A stretch of DNA of 64,000 bases, from contig NZ_CP109131.1 of the NCBI RefSeq assembly GCF_035917995.1, positions 1,178,001 to 1,242,000 of the forward strand. The letters run 5' to 3'. This document shows, in pieces, positions 39,801 through 47,873 of the stretch (its first letter is position 1; each line of letters starts with the position of its first letter). This DNA is from Streptosporangium sp. NBC_01755 (GTDB lineage: Bacteria > Actinomycetota > Actinomycetes > Streptosporangiales > Streptosporangiaceae). The notes beneath the pieces were generated by a model that searched no databases, was not told the DNA's origin, and saw nothing but the letters and a program-made list of their open reading frames with translations. The translations under genes and the position numbers were made by a program.

Positions 39801-42800
39801 GGGGTCGAAGGTGCGGTCGATGCGTACCCCGCCGGGCTGCAGGGTGGCCACGGCGTTGCCGGAGGCGTCGTAGAGGCTGGTCCAGGTCCGGTCGGCGGCA
39901 TTGGGGTGGGCGGCGGTGGATGGTTCGATGACCGATTCGACCAGGCCGAGGGTGTTGTAGCCGGTCCAGGTCGCGTTGCCGCGGCCGTCGGTGATGCGGG
40001 TGCGCGCTCCGGTGGCGTCGTAGCCGAACGTCGAGGTGATCGACGTGCTGGCGGAGACCGGCTCGATCAGCGAGGTCATCCGGCCCAGCGCGTCGAACTC
40101 CTTGCGGGTGACGTGCCCCTCGCCGGAGGTGCGACTGGTCGGATTGCCCGCCAGGTCGTAGCCGAAGCCGAATGTTCGAACGGCTGCTCCGGTGCTGGTG
40201 AGGTCTTTAGCAGCGATCTGGCGTCCGGCGAGATCGTATTCGGCCTCGATGGCGTTACCCAGCGGGTCGGTCACCTTGGCGGTTCGGCCCAGGAAGTCGT
40301 ATCCGATGGCGGATGTTTTGAGGAGCGGGTCGATGATGGCGGTGACCTGCCCGGCGGCGTTGACCGTGTAGCTGGTGGTCTTGTTACCCGGTGCGACGCT
40401 CTTGGTGAGGTTGCCCGCGGTGTCGTAGGTCAACGTGGTGGTGAGCGCGGTGGTGGTGGGCCTGCGCTCGATCTGGGTGTTGGTGATTCTGCGGCCGAGA
40501 TCATCGTAGGTGGCTTCTCTGCGCGCGCCGGTGGGGTCGATGACCGTGAGCGGTTCGCCCAGCAGGTCGTATTCCGAAACCCATGTACCGCCGGGCCCGG
40601 ACGGGCCCGGGTCGGTCACCCGGACCTGACGCCCCAGCGCGTCGTATTCGGCTGAGGTGACATGGCCTCGCTGGTCGGTGAAGCTGGTCATCTGGCCGGC
40701 GGCGTCGTAGCCGTAGCTGACCTGGGGGGTCAGCGAACCGCCGCCCGGCGGGGTGTAGGACGGCAGGGTGGTTGAGGTCAGGCGCCCGACCCTGTCGAAC
40801 GCCGAGGTGACGACCCGCCCCTCGGCATCGACGTTCTGGGTCAGGAGCCCGGCGCTGTCGTAGCCGTATCTCACCGTGGGGCGCCCGTTGGTGGCGGATC
40901 CGGCCTTGTCGATCTTCACCTGTGGGGACTTCGACTCCACGAGCTGCCCGGCGAGGTCGTAGCGCATTGTGGTGGTGAAGTCCGCAGGCGTGGCGCCAGA
41001 AGCGTTGCCCCGCGGGTCGGTCGCCTCGGTGACCAGGCCGCGGTCGTCGTAGGACCAGGTGGAGACCAGGTCGTCGGAGCCGTTCTCCACGGTCTGACGG
41101 GTCACCTGGCCCAGGGCGTTGTAGGCGTAGAGAGTGGATTCCACTCGGGTGCTGCCCGCGCCGGTGAGGTCCTCTCTGGTGACGTTGCCGACCGCGTCAT
41201 AGGTGTAGGCGGTCTTGCGGTTGAGCGTGGTGGGATCGAATGTGGTGGAGGTCAGGCGGCCCGCCGCGTCGTAGACATGGTCCTCGGTGGCCTTGCCGCC
41301 GCCGGTCACCTGCTTGGTGAGGTTGCCGGCCGCGTCGTAGGTGTTGGCCTCCAGCACCACGTCCGTTGTGGTGGTGGAACCGTTCAGCCGGACGTCGTCG
41401 CCGATCACCTGTGATAGGCGGTTGTCTGTGAAGTAGGTGTAGGAGGTTTTGCGACCCATCGCGTCGGCCTCACCGGCCAGGCGGCCTGCAGGGTCATAGG
41501 AGAAGGATTCCAGCACCACATCTTGCGCGGCCTGAGGCGCGACCGGGCTGCCGGTCCAGTTCTTGATCGTTGTGGAGGTCGGTTCACCGCGCTTGGTGTA
41601 GGCGTAGGTGTAGACCGTCCCTTTCTCGTCGGTGATGCCGGCTCGGGTTCCGTCGGTGTTCCAGGTGACACTGGCCACGGCACCTTCCGGGCCGGTGACC
41701 GTTTCCACCCGGCCGGCGGAGTTGTAGGTGTAACTGATCTTCCGGTCGGGATCACCGCCGGTCATATCCACGGCCGTCTCGGTGAGCTTGTTGCCGTCGG
41801 TGTCGTAGGTGTAACGGGTCTGTCTGGTGTGCGTCACATCAGTGATCTCGTTTTTCACTCCGGCACCGGTGTGGGTGAGCACCCGGCCCAGCCCGTCATA
41901 GGTGGAGGTCGTGACCACCCCGCCGGGGTGGGTCTGCGAGATCTCCGTGCGCGAGGTCACCCGCCCCAGTGCGTCATGAGCGAACTGGATTTTCAATCCT
42001 GATGGGCTGGTCTGCTCGGCCAGGTCCCCTGCGGCGGTGTAGCGGTAGGTCGTCTCGTTATCCTTGGAATCCTTGGCCGACTTGCGCAGGCCCGCCGGGG
42101 TGGTGCCGCCGCCGACGGCGGGTTCGGTGCCGTCGGTGTAGGTGAAGGTGGTCGCCCGGCCGTTGGGGAAGTCGGTGGTGGCCGGGGTGGTCTGCTTGAG
42201 CGTTTCGCCGTGCTGGTTGTACTCCCACTTGGTGGCGTAGGTGTTGTCGGTGGCGCTGGAGGAGCGCGCGTCCCGCGAGGCGATCGGCCGGTCGTTGCGG
42301 GCGTCGAACCGGTCGTTGGTGTTCAGGTAGTACGCATGGCGCTCGGTCTGGCAATTATTCGTGCTCCGGCATTGCTTGACCCCGACAAGGTTGCCGCGTT
42401 TGTCGTAGAAGCGCTCTGTCACGTTGTTGTTCGGGTCCGTGACCGTCTTGAGGAAGCCGCCGGTGTCGTACGCGTACTTGGTGACCTTGGCGAGCTGGTC
42501 GCTCCGGCTGACCAGGCGGTAGCCACGCCAGGCGTCATAGACGTAGGTCAGCGTCTCGGTGCGCGGGTCGGTGACCGTCACGGTGGACTGGCCGGTCGTC
42601 CGGTTGTAGGCCAGGGCGCCGATCTGCCAGGTGCCCCCGTTGGCATCGACGTGCGTTGTGAGCCGTTCGGTTGCCGAGTCGTAGGTGTTGGTCGCCCACA
42701 CCCGCCCCGACGGCAGCGTGATCTTCGTCAGCTTGTTCGGGGCCTCGACCCGGGCGGCGTAGTGCGCCGCCACCTCGGCCGCGGTCAGCGGCCGGTCATA

Positions 42801-44936
42801 GGCCGCGATCTCGTCGACGGTCCCGGCCAGCCCGCCGCCGATCCGGGTGAAGCCGCGGTTGTCGGCGGCCACCGGCTGGGTCAGCGTTCCGGCGGGGAGG
42901 CCGTCGAGGTAGAGGGTCTGCTTGTCGGCGGCGACGGTGAACACCAGGTGGTGCCACGCACCGTCGTTCACCACGGCGGTCGAGACGATGGGCGAGGCGG
43001 TCGGCCGCAGCGAGGCCCGTAGTTTGCCGTCGGTGCCCACCTGCACCACCGGGTCCAGCGTGCTGCTCCACTCTCCCGAGGAGACGAGGCGGCCCGTCCC
43101 GGTGGACTTGAACCACAACTCCACCGCTCCCTGCTGATGTAGTCGTGGCATGAGGCCCGAGGGCAGCTCCACATAGCCCGAACTCGTCAGCTCGACCGCG
43201 GTGTCGGTACTGCCGGCCGGCGCTCCCGGACGCCCTCGGGTCGCCCCGGAGTAGGAGGCCGAACCGGCGCCCCAGCCCAGATCGGCCGCATTGCCGGAGG
43301 CCTCACCCAGCCGCCAGTAACCGAACGGGTCGGCGTCCTGGACCGAGCTGCGATACAGCGATCCGGCGCCGTACTCGAAGCTGGTGCAGGCGGTCGTCGG
43401 CGCGCAGACCTCGGTCAGGCGGTCACCGGTGTAGGAGTAGGTCCAGGTCAACGGCGCCCCGTTCACCGGGGCGGTGGACACGGTGGTGACGTGCGCGCCG
43501 GTCCAGGTGAACGACAGGGACCTGCCGCCGGTCGCGGTGACCTCGCTCAGTTTGCCGTCGGTGCCGTAGGTCAGCTCCTGGCCGCGGCCCTGGCTGTCGG
43601 TCGCCCGCAGCAGCCGGCCCTGGGTGTCGAAGAGGTAGGAGGTGGACGACTTGTCCATCAGCCGCCAGCCGCCCCCGGTGACCGTCGCCAGGGTGGCGTA
43701 GGTGCCCGGCGGCGGCTGGAAGGTCCCGTCCCCCTTGTCGGCGAAACGCACTGTGCGCCCGTCGGGGTAGGTCACCAGAAGCGCCTCGAAGCCGCGGATC
43801 GTCTCCGGCACGATCCGCATGTCGAAACGGGTCGACCAGCCCGCCCCGAACGCGCCGTCACGGCGCGGGTCCATGCTGTTGTAGGAGCGCACCACCGACA
43901 GGGGCAACCCCGCGGTGTTGACCACCGCGTCGGTGAAGGTCGTCGTGTAGTTACCGGTGGACTGGTGGAACTCCTGGCCGTTGACACCCCGGGCCGACAG
44001 GTTCGAGGTGATCGTGGGCTGGCGCACTCCCATGGTGAAGGAACGCGTCGAGGAGTATCTGCCCTGACCGCCGATGGTGGAGGCGTCGGTGACGTACACC
44101 CGCCACCAATACTCCTTGCCCCACGACAGCAGTCCTTCGGGCAACGGCCACTGGCCGGACAGTCCGCAGCAGACATTGTCGTAGTCGTCGGAGTTCACGC
44201 AGTTGCCCGACATCGACGGACTGTCACAGACCTGGAAGTCGAAGCCGGCCACGCCGCCGGCCCACGAGGTCACCGTCGCCGACAGCGTCGGCTGCAATGT
44301 CATGACCAGTGCCTCGTCGGCGGGGGTCATGGAGGTGACCGTCGGAGCGGGGGGCAGCGGACACGCTCCCCGGTCCGCCCATACCCATGAGAAGCCATTC
44401 TCCGGCGGCGTCGTATTGGCCCATCCCGCGATGGCCTGAAGCGCCTCCCAGATCCGGCCGGCCGAGGCAAGCCGATCCCCCTGCGCGACCGCGTAGTTGG
44501 ACCGCCATGGTGAGACGCTTCCGCACGGAGGGTCTGCGAGCGCCTGCATCGACAACGTGGCCTGTTTCCGCTGTTTTTGCTGTTTCTTCGACAGGGAGGG
44601 AGCTGTCGTGGTGGAAGGCGCCGCTTCCTTGACGAACCGGCCTTCGAGGGGCAGCGCCTTCTTCGGTGCGGCGACTTCCTTCGAAGGGGATTTCACCTGC
44701 ACCGTTGTCGCCGTGCGGTCCGTTCCCACGAGGGAGGGCAGACCGGCTGCCGTTCCGGACAGTTGAACCGGTGCCGGCTCGCCCCGCACGGCAAGGGACG
44801 CGATGGCCGGATTCAAGTCGGCGACCGCCGGTTCCGCGTGCAGGAGCAGAAGGCCGGGGATCAGCGTCACCAAGGTGATGAGACTCACGCCGGTTGAAGA
44901 TCGAGACGAACGGCCCCATGACAACAAGCGGCGCAT
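36867..44936 (-). CDS. secreted RHS-repeat polymorphic toxin with LamG and HINT domains
   Basis: The 2689-residue protein has, in order: a signal peptide (residues 1-40, ending AVADLNP); an N-terminal region with DUF6531-like YNSMDPRRDGAFGAGWSTRF (about 330-350); a LamG/concanavalin domain (about 537-729, PFGYWRLGEASG to AEVAAHYAAR); a long shell of RHS/YD repeats (about 730-2135, many YDAAGRLT-type units); the core end YQGEYTDPDTGKVNMHARWY and GYGNGNPLVNVDPSGH; a Gly/Pro/Asn-rich linker; a HINT domain (about 2424-2574, Cys-start, DEHPFW, final LVHN); and a 115-residue toxin tip with ERHHIPPHS and IRMDKPDHRALYS. The tip looks like an HNH/endonuclease VII-type nuclease. Self-cleavage at HINT would free it. 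The immunity gene follows. Confidence 0.93.
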   Translation of the reverse strand: MRRLLSWGRSSRSSTGVSLITLVTLIPGLLLLHAEPAVADLNPAIASLAVRGEPAPVQLSGTAAGLPSLVGTDRTATTVQVKSPSKEVAAPKKALPLEGRFVKEAAPSTTTAPSLSKKQQKQRKQATLSMQALADPPCGSVSPWRSNYAVAQGDRLASAGRIWEALQAIAGWANTTPPENGFSWVWADRGACPLPPAPTVTSMTPADEALVMTLQPTLSATVTSWAGGVAGFDFQVCDSPSMSGNCVNSDDYDNVCCGLSGQWPLPEGLLSWGKEYWWRVYVTDASTIGGQGRYSSTRSFTMGVRQPTITSNLSARGVNGQEFHQSTGNYTTTFTDAVVNTAGLPLSVVRSYNSMDPRRDGAFGAGWSTRFDMRIVPETIRGFEALLVTYPDGRTVRFADKGDGTFQPPPGTYATLATVTGGGWRLMDKSSTSYLFDTQGRLLRATDSQGRGQELTYGTDGKLSEVTATGGRSLSFTWTGAHVTTVSTAPVNGAPLTWTYSYTGDRLTEVCAPTTACTSFEYGAGSLYRSSVQDADPFGYWRLGEASGNAADLGWGAGSASYSGATRGRPGAPAGSTDTAVELTSSGYVELPSGLMPRLHQQGAVELWFKSTGTGRLVSSGEWSSTLDPVVQVGTDGKLRASLRPTASPIVSTAVVNDGAWHHLVFTVAADKQTLYLDGLPAGTLTQPVAADNRGFTRIGGGLAGTVDEIAAYDRPLTAAEVAAHYAARVEAPNKLTKITLPSGRVWATNTYDSATERLTTHVDANGGTWQIGALAYNRTTGQSTVTVTDPRTETLTYVYDAWRGYRLVSRSDQLAKVTKYAYDTGGFLKTVTDPNNNVTERFYDKRGNLVGVKQCRSTNNCQTERHAYYLNTNDRFDARNDRPIASRDARSSSATDNTYATKWEYNQHGETLKQTTPATTDFPNGRATTFTYTDGTEPAVGGGTTPAGLRKSAKDSKDNETTYRYTAAGDLAEQTSPSGLKIQFAHDALGRVTSRTEISQTHPGGVVTTSTYDGLGRVLTHTGAGVKNEITDVTHTRQTRYTYDTDGNKLTETAVDMTGGDPDRKISYTYNSAGRVETVTGPEGAVASVTWNTDGTRAGITDEKGTVYTYAYTKRGEPTSTTIKNWTGSPVAPQAAQDVVLESFSYDPAGRLAGEADAMGRKTSYTYFTDNRLSQVIGDDVRLNGSTTTTDVVLEANTYDAAGNLTKQVTGGGKATEDHVYDAAGRLTSTTFDPTTLNRKTAYTYDAVGNVTREDLTGAGSTRVESTLYAYNALGQVTRQTVENGSDDLVSTWSYDDRGLVTEATDPRGNASGATPADFTTTMRYDLAGQLVESKSPQVKIDKAGSATNGRPTVRYGYDSAGLLTQNVDAEGRVVTSAFDRVGRLTSTTLPSYTPPGGGSLTPQVSYGYDAAGQMTSFTDQRGHVTSAEYDALGRQVRVTDPGPSGPGGTWVSEYDLLGEPLTVIDPTGARREATYDDLGRRITNTQIERRPTTTALTTTLTYDTAGNLTKSVAPGNKTTSYTVNAAGQVTAIIDPLLKTSAIGYDFLGRTAKVTDPLGNAIEAEYDLAGRQIAAKDLTSTGAAVRTFGFGYDLAGNPTSRTSGEGHVTRKEFDALGRMTSLIEPVSASTSITSTFGYDATGARTRITDGRGNATWTGYNTLGLVESVIEPSTAAHPNAADRTWTSLYDASGNAVATLQPGGVRIDRTFDPLGQVIEESGSGASVATPTRNFTYDAAGRITAIGDYTLEYNDRSLLTKASKATNQIAAYTYDALGNPTQRIDATGTANYTWDNAGQLKTAGDPVTGRTWTYGYDDAGRLTTKTSANPVNTQTYAYDAVDRPTSQTLKNSSGTELSKIVYGWDKDDNLTTKTTTGTAGAGTNTYGYDHAGRLTSWTAPGGATTAYEWDDSGNRTKAGDETFVYDERNRLTSGAGTDYTYTPRGTVASETKAGVTRNLTFDAFDRLISDGDASYGYDALGRMTSRTKGTEQQRFTYSGLENDIVAVADSANTTLAKYGRDPFGGLLSLQEGAGPALGTMTDLHGDVVGTFSGTALVDSVAYDPFGEVTHRSGTQRTLGYQGEYTDPDTGKVNMHARWYQPGTGTFASRDDWTLNPNPSIQANRYGYGNGNPLVNVDPSGHAPCWAIGRIFGPLWGLNCKLITETEWVGRLQPAVATGPCNGPMDPRPHCPGAPGPATPTASSGCQTPSFPGCPPKQTGGNSIKGGTQSAPTGGNPCRSCGSNPAPTRPKPKPVEPPYKPDFDPNSKDFINDPNNASKDRNPPTPDELHCNYGRERPKNFGGCTGGIDIIGGGGGGGGGGGIPCEQWNPGNCGEPSSVKPVGYTPSDSPTTLTYPQEPPSTLQNLADGCSGSFLCDFFIGDALNCAANPSLGSCAMGVIGFIPGGKIATTAAKLGSKFAKGAQGAAKACKRNSFIAGTLVLMADGTQKPIEDVKVGEYVLATDPETGRTEARAVTVLIPGEGTKNLVKITVDIDGDRGDATAPITATDEHPFWVPSQREWTDADELQPGMWLQTSAGTHVQITAIKKWTTTQRVHNLTVDDIHTYHVLAGDQALLVHNTIPDVGTYSEMAPSGPGKERHHIPPHSTRPAGSSYGKGPAIRMDKPDHRALYSTGSSRESQAWLQWQKELIGAGKHSDAMEMEYRDIQQRFPGKYDSEINAHRARFAGGASCP

Positions 44937-45532
44937 ACGCCGTCATCCTCCGAACACGTCAGCGCGAGAACGAGCGTCCCCGCGTTACCCCAGTCCGTCA
45001 TGGGAACCGGACGAGGCCGGAGCTGACGGTTCAGAGTGCGTCAGGTGCAAGCAAACGACCAAAAAGTACATATAGATCACTTAAGTCCGCAAGATCTCCA
45101 TAAGGAACAAATAAAGGGCGCGACGGTCAGGTTTGGGGAGATGAGATATCGAACACGTGAGTGAGATGTGACGCATAGTCGTGGAGTGGCGAGATGAAAA
45201 CGACGACGCGGAGGGAAGGTGTGATCACCTTCGGTCGTCTCGCGTGGCTCGCCTGGGAGCGGTTTCCTTAAGAGTCCAGCTCACGCCTGGTAAGAGGCGG
45301 CGGCATCCATGAGAAACCATGACGAAAGACATATTTTCGGGCATCCGCTGGTGACGAGGGCATCGCATCAAGAGCGACGGGCGTGACGGGAAGATTGTGG
45401 CCGGATACGGTCAAGATCGACTCCGCCCGGTGTCGTCACGGTCCTGCCCGGCAAGAAGCTGACCAGCCCTCCGCGACCACGGCCTTGCCGGGCGGCGGCG
45501 GAGCATCCGCCCGGCTCCGGGATGATTGCCGC
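44937..45532. other. non-coding region upstream of the RHS toxin gene
   Basis: About 600 bases hold no gene that I can support. The part 45050-45200 is AT-rich for this genome (AAGTACATATAGATCACTTA) and probably contains the toxin promoter reading leftward, but no clean -35/-10 pair stands out. Confidence 0.5.
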
Positions 45533-45610
45533 ATGAACGAGTTCGTCGAGTCCATGGCCCAGGTGGTGACCGGGGTGACGGTCGTCACGGTGAAGGACGA
45601 GCGGGACGAT
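45533..45610 (+). pseudogene. N-terminal remnant of a flavin-reductase-domain protein
   Basis: The frame reads MNEFVESMAQVVTGVTVVTV followed by KDERDD, the typical opening of flavin reductase (DIM6/NTAB) proteins. After 26 codons similarity stops and the DNA becomes an SppA fragment read on the other strand. Confidence 0.55.
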
Positions 45611-45612
45611 TC

Positions 45613-45780
45613 GGAGGCCACGTACGAGCCGCCGGGGCTGTCGGTCCGGAAGACGACGGCCTTGACGCCGTCGCGGCGGGCGGCGCGCAGCGCGGCGCAG
45701 ATGGTGTCGGAGCCCATCGCGCTGCCACCGCCCAGCGGGCTGCGGCCGAGCCGGATCGCGCCGTTGCCCCGGACCGGGGC
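45613..45780 (-). pseudogene. internal fragment of SppA-type signal peptide peptidase
   Basis: The minus strand reads RLGRSPLGGGSAMGSD, ICAALRAARRDGVKAVVFRT and DSPGGSYVASE. This is the SppA/protease IV core containing the DSPGG motif that precedes the catalytic part. Both ends are lost: similarity begins around 45780 and stops at 45613, where the flavin reductase remnant abuts. Confidence 0.7.
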
Positions 45781-45818
45781 GCCCGCCGGGGCTCGGAAGC
45801 ACAACCGGGCACCGCCGA

Positions 45819-46769
45819 TCAGCCCTTGACGCTGCCCGCCAGCAGGCCGCGGACGAAGTAGCGCTGCATCGACAGGAAGACGATCAGCGGGATGACCAGC
45901 GAGACGAACGCGCCCGAGGTCAGGCGCTGCCACTCGTTGCCCCTGGTGCCGGCCATCTGCGCCAGCCGTACGGTCATCGGGGCGCTGTCCGGGGTGCCGC
46001 CGGCGAAGATCAGGGCGACCAGCAGGTCGTTCCAGACCCAGAGGAACTGGAAGATGGCGAAGGTGGCCAGCGCGGGCCCGACCAGCGGCAGGATGATCGT
46101 GCGCAGCACCTTCCCGTGGCTGGCCCCGTCCACCCTGGCCGCCTCCACCAGTTCACCGGGGAGCTCGGACATGAAGTTGTGCAGCAGGAAGACGCCCAGC
46201 GGCAGCGCGAAGCAGGTGTGGGCGAACCAGACCTGAACGAAGCGGGCCGGGCCCTCCAGGTCCCAGGCGGGCATCAACTGGACGCCGAAGACGGCCACGC
46301 CCTCGGAGAAGAACGACAGCAGCGGCACGAGCGACATCTGCAGCGGCACGATCTGCAGCGCGAAGATACCGATGTAGATCCACTCGCGCCCGCGGAACGG
46401 CAGCCAGGCCAGCGCGTACGCGGCGAAGGTGGCCAGCGCCAGCGGGAAGAGCACCGACGGGATCGTGATGACGATCGAGTTGATCAGGAAGCTCATCATC
46501 TGGCCGGATGACGAGGAGGTGCCGAACAGGACCTCCTGGTAGTTCTCCAGCGTGATCTGCGGGTCGGAGAAGAACATCCACCAGCCGGTGGTCTTGATCT
46601 GGTCCTCCGGGCGCAGCGAGGAGAGCAGCAGGCCGAAGGTCGGAGTGGTCCACAGGACGGCGATGACGATCGCGACGGCGCTGGCGACCCGGCCGCTCAG
46701 CCGCCGCCGTACGCGTTGCGGCGCGTTCTCCCCCCGGCTCCGCACCGCGCTCTGGGTCAACGTGGCCAC
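45819..46769 (-). CDS. sugar ABC transporter permease (MalG type)
   Basis: The 316-residue membrane protein has six predicted spans. The ABC-permease EAA loop is visible as ELVEAARVDGASHGKVLRTI followed by ILPLVGPALATFAIFQFLWVW. It follows the other permease and the binding protein on the same strand, making an importer without its own ATPase; a shared MsiK-type ATPase elsewhere would power it, as is common in actinomycetes. Start ATG 46769. The substrate is inferred to be a beta-glucoside or similar oligosaccharide from the facing GH1 gene. Confidence 0.95.
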   Translation of the reverse strand: MATLTQSAVRSRGENAPQRVRRRLSGRVASAVAIVIAVLWTTPTFGLLLSSLRPEDQIKTTGWWMFFSDPQITLENYQEVLFGTSSSSGQMMSFLINSIVITIPSVLFPLALATFAAYALAWLPFRGREWIYIGIFALQIVPLQMSLVPLLSFFSEGVAVFGVQLMPAWDLEGPARFVQVWFAHTCFALPLGVFLLHNFMSELPGELVEAARVDGASHGKVLRTIILPLVGPALATFAIFQFLWVWNDLLVALIFAGGTPDSAPMTVRLAQMAGTRGNEWQRLTSGAFVSLVIPLIVFLSMQRYFVRGLLAGSVKG

Positions 46770-46815
46770 GTGGCCTCCTTCGTCCGGGGCGTGCTCGCGC
46801 AGCCTGCTCGCCCGG

Positions 46816-47790
46816 TCACCTCAGGGCCTCCCTGCGCTGGCGGATCTGGTAGATCACGATCGGGGTGACCAGTACGAACAGGAAGACCGCGAGTGCCGCG
46901 CCCTTGCCCGTCTCGCCGTACCGGAAGGCCTGGTTGTACATCTCGTTGGCGATGACGCTGGTGTCGAACTGACCGCCGGTCATGGTGCGGACGATGTCGA
47001 ACAGCTTGAGCGTGCCGATCGACTGGGTGACCATCACGACGACGATGGCCGAGCGGATGGAGGGAAGCGTCACCCTGAAGAACATCTGTATCGGGTTCGC
47101 GCCGTCCAGCTTGGCGGCCTCGACGATCTCGGCGGGGATGCCCTTGATGGCCGCCGAGAGCACCACCGTGGCGAAGCCCGCCTGGATCCAGACCATGACC
47201 ACGATCAGGAAGAGCGTGTTGATCGGGGGCTCCTGGAGCCACTGCTGCGGCTCGCCGCCGACGGCGACCACGAGCTGGTTGAGCAGGCCGATCTGGTCCT
47301 GCTCCTCGGAGCGGTAGGCGTAGACGAAGCGCCAGATGATGCCCGCGCCGACGAAGGAGATCGCCATCGGCAGGAAGACCAGCGACTTGGCGAGCGACTC
47401 GAAGCGGGTGCGGTCCACCAGGACGGCGTAGATCAGCCCGACCGAGGTCACCAGCAGCGGGACGAGCAGCACCCAGATGAGGGTGTTGCGCAGCACGGTC
47501 ACCGCTTCCGGCTGGGTGAACATCCAGCCGTAGTTGTCCATGCCCACCCACTGCTTGCCGTCACCGCTCATGAACGACAGCAGGGTGGTCCTCACGGCCG
47601 GTATGACCAGGCCGATGGTGAGAAGCAGGAGTGCGGGCAGCAGCAGGATGGTGGCGTGGGTCCAGGCGCGCCGTCGCATCGGGGCGCGGTCGACCAGCAC
47701 CAGTATCACCGCGACCACCACGAGGAACGCGGCGACGCCGATCAGCAGTTGGACGAGTTTGGGCAGTTCTGCGGCGAAGTCGAAATCCAT
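46816..47790 (-). CDS. sugar ABC transporter permease (MalF type)
   Basis: The 324-residue protein has a long first periplasmic loop and an EAA loop EIVEAAKLDGANPIQMFFRV followed by TLPSIRSAIVVVMVTQSIGT. The first span is LLIGVAAFLVVVAVILVLV. It pairs with the downstream MalG-type permease, 46 bases away, and follows the binding-protein gene by 83 bases. Confidence 0.95.
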   Translation of the reverse strand: MDFDFAAELPKLVQLLIGVAAFLVVVAVILVLVDRAPMRRRAWTHATILLLPALLLLTIGLVIPAVRTTLLSFMSGDGKQWVGMDNYGWMFTQPEAVTVLRNTLIWVLLVPLLVTSVGLIYAVLVDRTRFESLAKSLVFLPMAISFVGAGIIWRFVYAYRSEEQDQIGLLNQLVVAVGGEPQQWLQEPPINTLFLIVVMVWIQAGFATVVLSAAIKGIPAEIVEAAKLDGANPIQMFFRVTLPSIRSAIVVVMVTQSIGTLKLFDIVRTMTGGQFDTSVIANEMYNQAFRYGETGKGAALAVFLFVLVTPIVIYQIRQRREALR

Positions 47791-47873
47791 CGGAGGATCT
47801 CCCGGGAGGATCGGGCCGGGGGGGGAACGACGGTCCGGTCCCGCGTCACGCGGGACCGGACCCGTCAGTCAGG

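Noticed and set aside
38853-40655. Open frame of 600 codons on the + strand within the RHS gene
   Set aside because: It mirrors the YD repeats of the toxin on the other strand and is low in complexity (VGGG, AGGV runs).
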